DNA of 64,000 nt from Salinibaculum litoreum (lineage in GTDB: Archaea > Halobacteriota > Halobacteria > Halobacteriales > Haloarculaceae). The translations under genes were made by a program, and so were the position numbers. The notes under the pieces were generated by a model that was not told the DNA's origin, did not search any database, and worked only from the letters and a program-made list of their open reading frames with translations. The stretch is from assembly GCA_009789175.1 (NCBI GenBank), contig CP046866.1:744001-808000 (forward strand). The letters run 5' to 3'. Within the stretch, counting starts at the first letter, position 1. Every line of letters begins with the position of its first letter. Shown here in pieces: positions 23,007-32,151 of this stretch.

Positions 23007-23110
23007 GTTTCCGGAAACTCCTATGATAGTACCATCGTGAGTACCCAAAACCTACGCTGTATCCCGATTTGTGTTCGTGGAAAGTCGAGGCTTCCGGAAA
23101 CTTCCGGAAA
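23007..23110. repeat. Candidate Orc boxes GTTTCCGGAAAC
   Basis: A perfect palindrome GTTTCCGGAAAC at 23007-23018, followed by CTTCCGGAAA in tandem at 23091-23100 and 23101-23110. They lie within 160 bases upstream of the second orc gene in a gene-free gap, as expected for a small origin. Confidence 0.6.
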
Positions 23111-23235
23111 CTCATCCTCCACTACTGATTTGACACCAAGTGAGTGATTTCTCTTTGACCCCCGAACGACGGGGTGCCGGAGAAATGGTCATTATGATCG
23201 AGTGACAAGCAAATCTAATACAGCCAGCGACTTCG

Positions 23236-24384
23236 ATGCCATATCTTGGAGTTCTAAACGGAACACGGGTAATCCCACCGCAAGTAGCCGACGGCACGTC
23301 TGTTACTTGTCCTGCGTGCGACCAACCGATGGCCGTTGTACGGTCTCACGAACGAGGTTCTGCTTTCATTTCTCGTCATTTTCGGCACCACGAAGAGGAG
23401 GGTCGTTCTGAGATGGGCCAAACTACAGGTCAGGCAACCTTTGCTGATCTTGTAGATGTCGGCGAGTGCCCTGGTGAATCGGACGAACATATGAAAATGA
23501 AGTCGATTGCGTATGCTCGATTGGAACACGATTTCCCTGATGCGTCAGTTGAGCTTGAATCCGGTATCGACGGCCGAATTGCGGATGTCCTGCTCACATT
23601 CGACACTCCCCGAGAGCCCTATGGAAGGGGTATCGCGATAGAGGCTCAGTATCGGAATCAGGGCAAAGATATCGAGGCAGTTACTGACCATTATCTACAG
23701 CGTGACTATAGCGTTGCGTGGCTCGATGAGGGCGATTTCTCAGAGTACGATGTTGATCTCTCCGGAATACTGTCCGTCTGGCCCTATGCGCTTCCGTCGC
23801 GGTCTGATATGGAGGGGTACCCGGAAGTCATCAGGTGGCTCTGGCAAGAGAAATCGCCCACTGTTGCGTTGGAAATCCCTATACCAGGAGAGTATTGGGC
23901 TTCGTTCGATAAGTCGGATGAATGGGTGACTGTCGCTCAACAAGATCTCCGCCGGAAGGGACGCGCTTGGGCGACTGTTTCTCGCTCACCAACGGGTCAG
24001 CTTACTCTTCAGCTCGGAAAGAAGGACTGGGGCTGGGATGGCGATACCCACCGTGTCACCGTTCAACTTGAAGATTCGGATACCCAGGAACTCCGATCAT
24101 TCACTGATAACTTGGAACGGCTAGCGTTTGGACCAGATCGCCCGAGTGAGGAAGATCGGGAACGCCCTTGGCATGATTTGACGACTGCTTGGTTCGCTGG
24201 CTCTCCCCGTGTTACCTCTTGGCTTTCGGCTTCCCTCTCTCCCGATGACGACGTGGTCCTCTCGTTAGGAAAGAAACATCCCAAGGAGACTGACCGAGTT
24301 AGTGTTCAGATCGACGATACTGCGACTCAGGCTCTGGACGACCTAACCACACTTCTTGAGAGGGCCTTCGAACTGGAGGCCTGA
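23236..24384 (+). CDS. CoiA-like zinc-ribbon nuclease
   Basis: A 382-residue protein. Residues 25-55 hold a treble-clef-like element (VTCPACDQPMAVVRSHERG, then ISRHFRHHE) followed by a PD-(D/E)XK-type core: SDEHMKMKSIAYARLEHDFP, then GRIADVLLTFD and RGIAIEAQYRNQGKD (IAD...E.Q pattern). This order, Cys pair then nuclease, is that of competence protein CoiA. In haloarchaea such proteins are uncharacterised. The C-terminal half (WVTVAQQDLRRKGRAWATVS; VSVQIDDTATQAL) looks like two repeats of a beta-rich domain. It is convergent with the broken DUF262 gene, 6 bases apart. Confidence 0.8.
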   Translation: MPYLGVLNGTRVIPPQVADGTSVTCPACDQPMAVVRSHERGSAFISRHFRHHEEEGRSEMGQTTGQATFADLVDVGECPGESDEHMKMKSIAYARLEHDFPDASVELESGIDGRIADVLLTFDTPREPYGRGIAIEAQYRNQGKDIEAVTDHYLQRDYSVAWLDEGDFSEYDVDLSGILSVWPYALPSRSDMEGYPEVIRWLWQEKSPTVALEIPIPGEYWASFDKSDEWVTVAQQDLRRKGRAWATVSRSPTGQLTLQLGKKDWGWDGDTHRVTVQLEDSDTQELRSFTDNLERLAFGPDRPSEEDRERPWHDLTTAWFAGSPRVTSWLSASLSPDDDVVLSLGKKHPKETDRVSVQIDDTATQALDDLTTLLERAFELEA

Positions 24385-24390
24385 CTTCTA

Positions 24391-25923
24391 CTAGAACGGC
24401 TGGTGTTCGAGGATGTGCTCCATAATGAGCCGTTCGCGGGCGTCCACGAACTCTTCGAACGTCATCTCCTTTGCGCCCTCCGGGATATGATGAGTCTGCT
24501 TGTAGTCGTCCGTTCTGGAGTTCATCCAGTCCTCGAAGTCATCGTCCGATTTCATCTTGTTCGTCTTGTCAATCAGTAACTGGAGGTTCCCCACCCGGTC
24601 AGCATCTGCTTCTTCGGGGAGAACCGATTTTGGGATGATGTGGTCGATATCGTAGTCTTTGCCCCGTGCCGGCTCATCGGGGTAGTGTGATAGCTGCAGA
24701 AGGAACTCGATGTCGCGCTTCCCGTACTGGAGCTCCTCGAAAAGCGTGGTCAACTTTTCTTCGGTGAAACGGAGGGAGGTTCCGTAACTGGATGCCACTT
24801 CATCACTGATCCGCTCAAGTGGGAACTCCGAGCTCTCTTCCTCTCGGATAACATCCCGGACGAGTTCTGCGATCTGGTTCGATGATTGGCTGGTGAATCC
24901 GTTGAGTCGGGCTGCACAGATATAGTAGAGAATGTCACGACGTCGCCCGCGACCTTTGATTGAGGTCGAATCGAGCGAGGGATTCTCGTTCTGGTAGAGG
25001 TAGTAGGCGATAGGTGTGTAGAGGGCGGGACTGAGGATGTAGGTCACCGTCGGATAGTAACTATTCAGAAGCTCAGCGAGTTGTTCCATCGTGTTCGAGA
25101 ACGTATCGGTGAGCCAGATCTCCTTCAGATTCCGCAGCAAGTCGAGTGTGTAGTTGTCGAACCGATACTGGATCTCGTTGCCGTTGATTGCGAGCAGTAC
25201 CTTCTGGACGTGCTTCGTAGCAAAAGGAGCGTTCCCACCGTCGATGATCCCGTTCAGTTCGTCGACCATCGAGTGCACCTCGTCCCGTGCGTTGATTTCC
25301 GGCGGCTCCTGTTGCCAGCTACTAGTCATCAACGACAGGAGGATTTCGGCACGATTCGGCGTCACCCCTCCCTGATTGATCCGTACGAAGACGTCGCGAA
25401 CACGGGTGATGTCGTTCTCGTCTTCGGTAAAGAAGTGGAGCTTCTCGTCCTTGTGGACCGCTCGATAGAGGTCCTCGAAATTACGCTGAGCGTTGAGAAT
25501 CAGACTATCTGAATTCTCTATCTCGGGGTGGTTCTCGACCAGCTCCTGGATCTCTCCCTCAATTTCCTGGCGTTCTGCATAGAAATCGTCGTTGTCAGAG
25601 ATGGACATGATTCGGTTGACTGGATACCAGTATGCATTCGCGGTTGCGGACTGCTCAGAGCGGAAGGAGAAGTCGTATTTATTGCCGAGTTCCGAGTCCG
25701 CTGTCTGCGGGTCCGAGAGGAGGTTGAGATAGAGTCGCTTCTGAACCCACGAACTGGCCTTGTTCCGAGGGTGGTTGTGTTTCCGCTCGTAGAATGATCC
25801 GGTCAGACCGATATTCAGTCGATCACATCGACAGCCGCGTAACCTCGTCTGATGGCGGTGAATCAGATTGAACTGGTCGTGGAGCGTCTTCGAAGCGCTA
25901 GTGAGCGGGATCTTCGGCATGGA
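24391..25923 (-). pseudogene. DUF262/DUF1524 protein, N-terminus lost to an insertion
   Basis: The C-terminal part ends with an HNH-like DUF1524 nuclease motif (DYDIDHIIPKSVLPEEADAD, then NLQLLIDKTNKMKSD). The middle contains the DUF262-type helical region (VRDVFVRINQGGVTPNRAEI). DUF262 proteins start with a DGQQR-containing nucleotide-binding domain, and this is not found. Instead, the upstream 80 or so residues look foreign, and the insertion sequence begins at about 25990. Intact relatives (GmrS/GmrD class) are restriction enzymes against modified phage DNA. A full open frame runs to 26091, but its first codons are antisense transposase sequence. Confidence 0.8.
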
Positions 25924-25984
25924 CCGTCGCTGTCGGCGGCGGATCGCCGCCGACGCGACAGTGTCGCCACTCACGACCGCTGTC

Positions 25985-27175
25985 CGGATCGGTGGACAGC
26001 TACCGGAAGAACCGGTCGTCGAGTGACTGGTTCGCTGGGACTGCTCTACGCACACCAAGCGCTGTCCAAGCGGCCCGCAACACCATCTCACAAAACTCCG
26101 CGAACGGCCATCTCCAGAGGCGGCGCCCCCCGCGGCGGGGCGCCGCCACGTACCTCCAATGCAGATACCGCCAGCTGTTCTGCAGCAACAGACTCACGAC
26201 AAACATCACTAGCCGCAGGCCAGCGTCTTGAGAACTGGTGAACGCGAGGCTCTGCTTGGCTAATCGGTAGCTTGACTCGATGCCGAAACGCTTGCTGTAG
26301 TGCTCTCGAGCATCTCGTGGTGTGTCGATGAACGGCGCGTCAGCGGCGTAGCCGTGACGCGCCACTCCGTGTTCATCGTACCGCCCTTGCTGGTACACAC
26401 AATCGATGAACACAGGGAACGTTACCTCGCCGGCGAGATCGTGCTCGATCTCGCGGCTCCAGCCCCTGTTGAGTTCGTTTTGAATCGTCTCGCCCCACTT
26501 GACAATCGGCATTGCATAGGCGTAGTTGTGGGCGTACAGCAGTCCGAGACAGGTGCTGTTGTAGAATCCACGATCAAGGTAGACGGCCTTGACGCTGAGG
26601 TCAAGGCCGTCGAGCAGTTCGAGAAACTCAGCGAGGACATCGCTGGTGGTGTCGCCAGCGACGAGCTGGCGCACCGCCAGCGTGTATCGTTTGTTGCGTA
26701 CTCGTACGTACAGCGTCGCGTACGCATGAAACGTTGTGGTTCCTCGTTTCGCCTGCGAGAAGTACAGCGCCTCTGTCTCGTCTTCGTCGCCGTAGTAGGG
26801 ATCGAGGTGGAGGTCTGCACAGACCTCCACCGGTCGATCTGGAAGTGTCGCAAGCGCATCTCGCTGCAGGAGCGTGTCCCCAACTGCCTCAACCGAGTCA
26901 AGCTCAAACTGCTCGGTGAGATGTCCCCGGACGGTATTGGCGTGTGGCGAGTCGCCGGTCGTTTCGCAGACGTGGTTGATTGAGGTCCCGCCGGCGCTGG
27001 CGCCGGCGAGGACCTCGTACAACGTCTCTGTCGTGACCTTGACGTCATCACCGAGGTCTATCGCAAGCTCTTCGTCGAGGCTGTTGACGACAAAATTAAG
27101 CAGGTGCTCTTCCTCTATTTCGCTGTCTGCTTCGGGTTGTTGCACATCCTCCCAAAGCAGACACTTCCTCTAACC
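25985..27175 (-). mobile_element. ISH3-family insertion sequence (ends approximate)
   Basis: One transposase gene with little flanking DNA. On its left the DUF262 gene is truncated and on its right the DUF5615 gene has an altered C-terminus, so both flanks are damaged. No clear terminal repeats or target duplication could be set by eye, so the ends are estimates. Confidence 0.65.
26000..27145 (-). CDS. ISH3-family transposase
   Basis: A 381-residue DDE transposase. Landmarks are EEHLLNFVVNSLDEE (N-terminus), VEVCADLHLDPYYGDEDETE (first Asp region), KAVYLDRGFYNSTCLGLL (second Asp), and REHYSKRFGIESSYRLAKQS (Glu region Y-2-R-3-E style), ending RRAVPANQSLDDRFFR. This closely follows the ISH27/ISH51-type ISH3-family transposases of about 389 residues as I remember them. 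The central insertion before VTFPVFIDC is slightly shorter than usual. Reading frame intact, so the element may be active. Confidence 0.92.
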   Translation of the reverse strand: MQQPEADSEIEEEHLLNFVVNSLDEELAIDLGDDVKVTTETLYEVLAGASAGGTSINHVCETTGDSPHANTVRGHLTEQFELDSVEAVGDTLLQRDALATLPDRPVEVCADLHLDPYYGDEDETEALYFSQAKRGTTTFHAYATLYVRVRNKRYTLAVRQLVAGDTTSDVLAEFLELLDGLDLSVKAVYLDRGFYNSTCLGLLYAHNYAYAMPIVKWGETIQNELNRGWSREIEHDLAGEVTFPVFIDCVYQQGRYDEHGVARHGYAADAPFIDTPRDAREHYSKRFGIESSYRLAKQSLAFTSSQDAGLRLVMFVVSLLLQNSWRYLHWRYVAAPRRGGRRLWRWPFAEFCEMVLRAAWTALGVRRAVPANQSLDDRFFR

Positions 27176-27497
27176 CGATGTGATCGACTGAATCTCGATT
27201 CGGATACGCGTCGGTCATCGTAATTAGGCCAGACGCGACCTGATACGCCGGCATCGTATCGTCATAGAGCAGGACGAGACCAGCATGAGCGTCGGATGGT
27301 AACCCGCCGAAATCTTTCACGTCGCTCGTCACGACGATCAGTTTGTGTTCTCGGGCGTACGGTAGAACATCTGCCTCGTCATCGGCTCCCTGCCAGAGCG
27401 CATCGCGGACGTGCTCGGCGTGGATCCCTTCCTTCTCTAAATACGTCGCCGTCTTCGGATCGATGTTCTCATCGAGAAGAAAGCGCCACCCGCTCAT
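27096..27497 (-). CDS. DUF5615 PIN-like toxin, C-terminus altered
   Basis: A 133-residue protein starting MSGWRFLLDENIDPKTATYL, with DENI (first acidic site), KLIVVTSDVKDFGGL (second) and AGLVLLYDD, the marks of DUF5615 (Mut7-C/PIN-like) RNase toxins. Homologues end soon after the segment AYPNRDSVDHIG; here about 25 residues of unrelated LEEVSALGGCATTRSRQR follow and run into the insertion sequence. So the true end was probably lost. The upstream DUF433 gene ends one base before this start, forming a two-gene toxin-antitoxin operon. Confidence 0.8.
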   Translation of the reverse strand: MSGWRFLLDENIDPKTATYLEKEGIHAEHVRDALWQGADDEADVLPYAREHKLIVVTSDVKDFGGLPSDAHAGLVLLYDDTMPAYQVASGLITMTDAYPNRDSVDHIGLEEVSALGGCATTRSRQRNRGRAPA

Positions 27498-27498
27498 C

Positions 27499-27792
27499 TC
27501 AGGCGGTATCGGGGTCGACGCCTTCGGGACGGTCGATCGACTCGCGGAAGTCCGCTATCGCATCGTCGCGCTCGTCTTCTACGTCACGCATCTCTCGCGG
27601 ATGATCGTGATAGTACGCCAGTGCGTGGTACACGTCAGCGACATCAAGATCGTACCGATCAGCAACAGCTTCGGGGTTTTCACCGCGTTCTTCGACGAGG
27701 GCGTACACCTGGCGGACGCTGACTCGGCGGCCTCGAATATGGGGCTCGCTCATCAGCTCGTGTGCGATCCGCCGGGATTCTCCCTCGGACAT
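27499..27792 (-). CDS. DUF433 antitoxin
   Basis: A 97-residue protein starting MSEGESRRIAHELMSEPHIR, then GRRVSVRQVYALVEERGENPEAVADRYDLDVADVYHALAYYHDHP. The I.G.R..V..V......G..PE..A..YDL....VY.AL.YY pattern is the DUF433 signature. DUF433 proteins are HTH antitoxins that neutralise the DUF5615 toxin and repress the operon. First gene of the pair. Confidence 0.9.
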   Translation of the reverse strand: MSEGESRRIAHELMSEPHIRGRRVSVRQVYALVEERGENPEAVADRYDLDVADVYHALAYYHDHPREMRDVEDERDDAIADFRESIDRPEGVDPDTA

Positions 27793-28241
27793 ATCGATAC
27801 GTTGCTGCTACTCCCGCAAAAACATACTGCTGGCGTATAGACGAAATGATGTGGCTGGTCGATTTCGATCGGGTCGTCCCCAATTATTAGCGAAGGAAAG
27901 TTGATGCACTGTGGCGATTGGATTACCAGCAACTATCTTAGCACATCCGAAATGTACGCCCGGAACACTAACGACCGGCGTCATCCTCGGCGGTGTGCCG
28001 TGTCAGCCGGCTAACCCTCGTGCCGGGCGTGTGGTCGCATAGCGACCACTGGATGCCAAGACGGCGTCAGCCGCATGGCGAGTCGTGTGTCGCGTGCCCG
28101 GGTTCGCCGCACTATCATCGCACCCATACAGGGACTCTGGCGGGGACAAAAGGCACGCAAATCACCGTACACCTCCCACAGGTATGAACGCTTCGTGCAC
28201 CGGGGATAGAATGACAAGTGTTCACATCTAACTGTTGGCCA
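27793..28241. other. Junction between accessory DNA and core chromosome
   Basis: No gene was found. A perfect hairpin TGGTCGC-ATA-GCGACCA lies at 28031-28047 and other GC-rich palindromic pieces (GACGGCGTCAGCCGC) follow to 28130. This could be a structured RNA, a terminator or an attachment site remnant. Genes to its right are ordinary chromosomal ones, genes to its left are accessory, so the boundary of the inserted region may lie here. Confidence 0.45.
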
Positions 28242-28991
28242 ATGAACGATGATTCGGACCCGTTTGCTCCGTTTCGACAGTTTGTCGAGCAGTTCGACCC
28301 ATCCACGACGACTGCACAGGTGCCGGGGATGGGTGGTCCCCTCTCGCCGATGGCGATGCTCGGCGGCGGGACCCTCTCGCCGGAAGACAGTACGAAACAG
28401 GCCGTTCGACAGCTCTACGGTGCGCTGGACGTATTCGGCGGCAGCGAGACTCCCACGGACCTCTGGCAGCAGTACCTCGATGCCGCGGGTCTTGATGCGG
28501 GTTCCTTCGGCCCGGAACAGCTCTCGGCGGCGACGGTCCGGACGTACCGTATCTGGTTTTACAGTCTGACGCAAGTACTCGTGGAGATGTACACGCTGCA
28601 GTTGCTCCGGGACGAACTCGTCGTCGATGCCCACAGCAACTCCACGCGGACCCAGGAGTGGCTGTGGGGGCTCCTGCAGTCCGACCGCGAGCAACTCCTC
28701 ATGCGCTGTACCGGCGTTGAGGACGACCTCGTCGAGGAGATGCAGGAGTTGCGCCAGCACCGCGACCAGTTGCTGTACTCCTTTGGCGACTGGGAGTCTA
28801 TCGAGTTCGACGAATCGCTGGCCGACGCTCGCCATGCGCTAGATGTGCTGACGGCGCTCGATGACCGCGCGACCGATGGCGAGACGTTCTCCTATCTGCC
28901 GGAGAACGATGATGGCGAGACAGATGGAACGGACTCCGCAACAGCGGAGGACAACGCTGTCTCGAACGCAGAAGACGAAACCGATGGCTAG
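28242..28991 (+). CDS. Hypothetical helical protein
   Basis: A 249-residue protein starting MNDDSDPFAPFRQFVEQFDP. The middle is helical (TRTQEWLWGLLQSDREQLLM; LVEEMQELRQHRDQLLYSFG) and both ends are acidic, with a disordered tail. The Pro/Gly/Met-rich segment TAQVPGMGGPLSPMAMLGGG is reminiscent of granule-associated or PHA-synthase-subunit-like proteins, but I cannot assign it. The ATG at 28242 is chosen because residues upstream do not fit. It is convergent with the reductase gene, overlapping it by four bases. Confidence 0.7.
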   Translation: MNDDSDPFAPFRQFVEQFDPSTTTAQVPGMGGPLSPMAMLGGGTLSPEDSTKQAVRQLYGALDVFGGSETPTDLWQQYLDAAGLDAGSFGPEQLSAATVRTYRIWFYSLTQVLVEMYTLQLLRDELVVDAHSNSTRTQEWLWGLLQSDREQLLMRCTGVEDDLVEEMQELRQHRDQLLYSFGDWESIEFDESLADARHALDVLTALDDRATDGETFSYLPENDDGETDGTDSATAEDNAVSNAEDETDG

Positions 28992-30355
28992 AGGTCGTAC
29001 TCGCTCTCTTCGAACTGGACGTAGCCGCCGTTGCGGTACTGGTCTTTTGTAGAATTGTATTGTTTGACCATCCGGTAGCCGCTCAGACCGGATTTGAGAA
29101 TCGTCCACCAGGAGTACTCGCCGCGGTTGAGCAGCGAGTCCGCGGTACCAAAGGCGTGGTCCCACTCGGCTGGGCCGTAGTCGTGGACGACATCCGCGAG
29201 CGTGACGTTGCGCGCGAACTCGTCTTCGAGGGCGTCTTGCCACGTGTCGTTGTACCGCTGGAGGTCCCCCGTCGCAGCGAGCCTACCGGCGATTTTCCCG
29301 GTTCGGACCGCCACGTGGTCGCCGCCTTCGTGGAAGGCGGAGGTGCCACCCATTGCACCGCCGACGACGGCGACGCCGGCTTTCGTGGGCGATTCGATCG
29401 GCCGTGTCGAGGAGATCGGGTAGGTCTCCGTGCCGCCTTGCTTGCCGCGGTCCTCGACCAGCGGGAAGTCATCGATATCGTAGTCGGGATAGAGATGCTC
29501 CAGCAGGCGCTCGATGTACTCCCCGCCGCGGGGGATTCCATCGTCGTCCTCCCGGAGCAGCACCCACTCGGATTTGTCGAAGTCGTCGATGTCCAGCCCG
29601 ATTGGCATCGTCAGGCCGATGCGGGCCACGTTGCCATCGTTGGGGAACACCCAGGGATAGGCGGTGTGGCCGGGCATGTACCCCCACCAGAACTTCAGTC
29701 GGTGGGGTTCCAACAGCTCGTCGGGGATTTTTCGGTGTTCCTGGTAGGCGATGTGGTTGACCTCGGTCGGGTTGAGTACGTCCGAAATCGTGCGGCCGCT
29801 GGTGAACTGGTCGAGGGCGTCCGTGGTGACCGTCCGCTGGGGGCCGTCCGCGAGGACGAGATACTCGGCGACGAGTTCCTCGCCACTCGATAACGTCAGG
29901 GTGTGAGTCTGCTCGCGGCCGTTCGACGGGGAGAGGTCCGACTCCACGTCGGTGACCGAGTCTCCGACGTGATAGGACGCACCGGCGCTTTCGGCCTGTC
30001 CGCGCAGCCAATCGTCGAAGCCGGCGCGGTCGAAGGCAAAGCCGAAGTCGGGATACGAGGCATCGATGTTGGTCGTTTCGACCGGCAGCGTCTTCGACGG
30101 GCCGATGAAGTCGGCACCGTCGAGTCGCCGCAGAATGATGTCTTCGGGAATCTCCTCGGGGTCGAAATCCATCAGGTCGACCCAGTAATCCAGCATGCCG
30201 GCGGCGTCGGTCGAATCAGGTCCGAGACGGTCACGGTCGGCCCGTGGGACACCTTTCTCGACGACGACGGCGTCGGCTCCGTGTTCGGCAGCCTTCCACG
30301 CGGCGGACGTTCCGGCCGGTCCACCTCCGACGATAGCGACGTCGACGCGTTCCAT
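28988..30355 (-). CDS. Geranylgeranyl reductase family flavoprotein
   Basis: A 455-residue FAD-dependent enzyme. The N-terminus MERVDVAIVGGGPAGTSAAW has the GxGxxG dinucleotide site, followed by VVVEKGVPRADRD, a family motif PYPWVFPNDGNVARIGLTMP-type core (AYPWVFPNDGNVARIGL), and the C-terminal FAD contact GVAVVGGAMGGTSAFHEGG. Members reduce double bonds of isoprenoid chains, such as archaeal membrane lipids or menaquinone side chains; substrate cannot be read from the sequence. The gene ends convergent with the hypothetical gene at 28242. A TATA-like stretch lies at 30361-30390. Confidence 0.85.
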   Translation of the reverse strand: MERVDVAIVGGGPAGTSAAWKAAEHGADAVVVEKGVPRADRDRLGPDSTDAAGMLDYWVDLMDFDPEEIPEDIILRRLDGADFIGPSKTLPVETTNIDASYPDFGFAFDRAGFDDWLRGQAESAGASYHVGDSVTDVESDLSPSNGREQTHTLTLSSGEELVAEYLVLADGPQRTVTTDALDQFTSGRTISDVLNPTEVNHIAYQEHRKIPDELLEPHRLKFWWGYMPGHTAYPWVFPNDGNVARIGLTMPIGLDIDDFDKSEWVLLREDDDGIPRGGEYIERLLEHLYPDYDIDDFPLVEDRGKQGGTETYPISSTRPIESPTKAGVAVVGGAMGGTSAFHEGGDHVAVRTGKIAGRLAATGDLQRYNDTWQDALEDEFARNVTLADVVHDYGPAEWDHAFGTADSLLNRGEYSWWTILKSGLSGYRMVKQYNSTKDQYRNGGYVQFEESEYDL

Positions 30356-30411
30356 ATTTTGTGGCCGACCCCAATTCGTATAAATGCCCTGTCTTTGCGT
30401 GTGGGCGAGCC

Positions 30412-31449
30412 CTAGAGGTAGCCGTTTTCGAGCAGGAGTTCGCCGTTGAGGATGGACGCGCCGGCTGCACCGCGCATGGTGTTGTGTGCGAGACAGTTGA
30501 ACTGGATACCGCCGTCGGTCTCCTGGATGCCGCCGACGGCGATGGCCATCCCGTTTTCCCGGCCGCGGTCCAGTCGGGGCTGGGGACGGTCGGGCTCCTC
30601 GTAGACGTGGACAAGCTGGTCCGGCGAGGAATGCAGGTCGAGCGGGGGGTACTCACGCATCACTTCGGCCGCTTCTTCGGCAGTCACGTCCTCGGCGGTG
30701 TCGGTCCAGACGTTCTCCAGATGGCCGTCGAGCGTGGGAATCCGGTTACACGAGGCGTCCACGCGGGCGGTGTGCCAGTCGACCTCGGCACCGTCGAAGG
30801 AGCCAAGCAGCTTTCGGGACTCCGTTTCCATCTTTTTCTCCTCGCCGCCGATGTGGGGGATGGCGTTGTCGATGATTTCCATCGACGTGACGCCGGAGTA
30901 TCCCGCACCGGAGACCGCCTGTAGCGTCGAGACGGTGATACTCTCCAGGCCGAACGCTTCGTCCAGCGCCGCCAGCGGCGGGACCATCGTGATGGTCGAG
31001 CAGTTGGGGTTTTTGACGAGCGCGCCGTCCCAGCCACGTTCGTCGCGCTGGACCTCGATGAGGTCGAGGTGGTCGGCGTTGACCTCGGGAATCGTGAGCG
31101 GGACATCCTCGTCCCTGCGGGCGTTCGAGGAGTTCGAGGAGACGATATACCCTGCTTCACAGAAGTCCGGTTCGACGCGCTCGCCGACGCTTGAGGGGAG
31201 CGAAGAGAAGACCAGGTCTACGTCGTCGGGCATTTCGTCCGGGTCGGTTTCGCGGACGGTCATCTCCGCAACGGTCTCGGGAATCGGATGGTTGATACGC
31301 CACTTCGCGGCATCGCGGTAGCTCTCACCTGCGCTTTCTGCGCTCGCGCTCAGTGCTGCGATTTCGAAGTCGGGATGTGGGTCGAGCAGCTGAATGAGTC
31401 GCTGTCCAACCGCGCCTGTCGCACCGATGATGCCAACGTCGACTGTCAT
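30412..31449 (-). CDS. asd: Aspartate-semialdehyde dehydrogenase
   Basis: A 345-residue enzyme that reduces aspartyl phosphate to the semialdehyde, the branch point to lysine, threonine and methionine. NADP-binding GIIGATGAVGQRLI is at residues 6-19. The catalytic Cys is in VKNPNCSTITMVPPLAALDE (about residue 155). VSGAGYSG (about 185) and RVDASCNRIPTLDGH are the other signatures, matching the archaeal/fungal type. The start MTVDVGIIG at 31449 is chosen over the longer frame. It is separate from other amino acid genes. Confidence 0.95.
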   Translation of the reverse strand: MTVDVGIIGATGAVGQRLIQLLDPHPDFEIAALSASAESAGESYRDAAKWRINHPIPETVAEMTVRETDPDEMPDDVDLVFSSLPSSVGERVEPDFCEAGYIVSSNSSNARRDEDVPLTIPEVNADHLDLIEVQRDERGWDGALVKNPNCSTITMVPPLAALDEAFGLESITVSTLQAVSGAGYSGVTSMEIIDNAIPHIGGEEKKMETESRKLLGSFDGAEVDWHTARVDASCNRIPTLDGHLENVWTDTAEDVTAEEAAEVMREYPPLDLHSSPDQLVHVYEEPDRPQPRLDRGRENGMAIAVGGIQETDGGIQFNCLAHNTMRGAAGASILNGELLLENGYL

Positions 31450-31545
31450 ACTCGGGGTTGTGCGAGCGTCAGTCAAAACAGTTTGGAAACGGACCACACC
31501 CACCACCGGGTCGGCTCCGGGGCTCACGCTGTCGACTTCGAGCCC

Positions 31546-32151
31546 TCACGCCGTCTGCTCGCTGTCTTCCGTGTCGGTCCCAAGGCGCGAGACATCGACA
31601 TCGGTCGTCTCCTCGGCTGGTGGGTCGTACAGTTCCCGCTGTTCGATACCTGCCAGTTTGGTGAAAAAGACGTACGGTATCTGCTGGACGAGTTCGTTCT
31701 GTGCCGTCGCAGCCTTGTTGTACACTTCACGGCGGTCGGCAAGCTGGGTCTCGATGGTCGAAATCTGTTCTTGCAGATGCTGGACGTTCCCGCTGGAGCG
31801 TAGCTCCGGGTACTCCTCGGCACGGGCCTCGATGTCGACCAGTGCCTGCTTGACCTGTTCGCCGGTCGCTGCCTCCTCTCGTGGCGTCGTGGCCTGCTGT
31901 TCACGCGCCCGGGCTTCGGTCAGCGAGGTGAGCACGTCCTGTTCGTGGTCCATGGACTTCTCGACCGCCTCGACGAGTTTTGTCAGTTCGTCCTGGCGCT
32001 GTGTGAGCAACACGTCGATGTCCGACCACGCGGCATCGGCCCGGCGCTGTACCCGGACGAGTCGGTTGTACAGTGTCACGACGTACGCGCCGAGGCCGAC
32101 CAGCACCAGCACCACGAAGACGGCTGCGACGATATCGAGGGCGTTGACCAT
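31546..32151 (-). CDS. LemA family membrane protein
   Basis: A 201-residue protein with one N-terminal transmembrane helix (DIVAAVFVVLVLVGLGAYVV) and the LemA core: YNRLVRVQRRADAAWSDIDV, LLTQRQDELTKLVEAVE, ending in NELVQQIPYVFFTKLAGIEQ. LemA proteins are coiled-coil membrane proteins of unclear function; some work with membrane proteases. It stands alone between asd and the DUF3592-like gene. Confidence 0.9.
   Translation of the reverse strand: MVNALDIVAAVFVVLVLVGLGAYVVTLYNRLVRVQRRADAAWSDIDVLLTQRQDELTKLVEAVEKSMDHEQDVLTSLTEARAREQQATTPREEAATGEQVKQALVDIEARAEEYPELRSSGNVQHLQEQISTIETQLADRREVYNKAATAQNELVQQIPYVFFTKLAGIEQRELYDPPAEETTDVDVSRLGTDTEDSEQTA

Noticed and set aside
28020-28130. Possible tRNA or RNase P piece in the junction region
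   Set aside because: No T-loop or conserved RNase P element found; only hairpins, so no RNA gene is called.
28011-28835. 274-codon minus-strand frame opposite the gene at 28242
   Set aside because: Antisense shadow: the plus-strand gene has acidic composition and plausible domains, while this frame is Arg/Val-rich with no motif.
29060-29893. 277-codon plus-strand frame in the reductase gene
   Set aside because: Antisense shadow of the geranylgeranyl reductase, which has clear FAD motifs.
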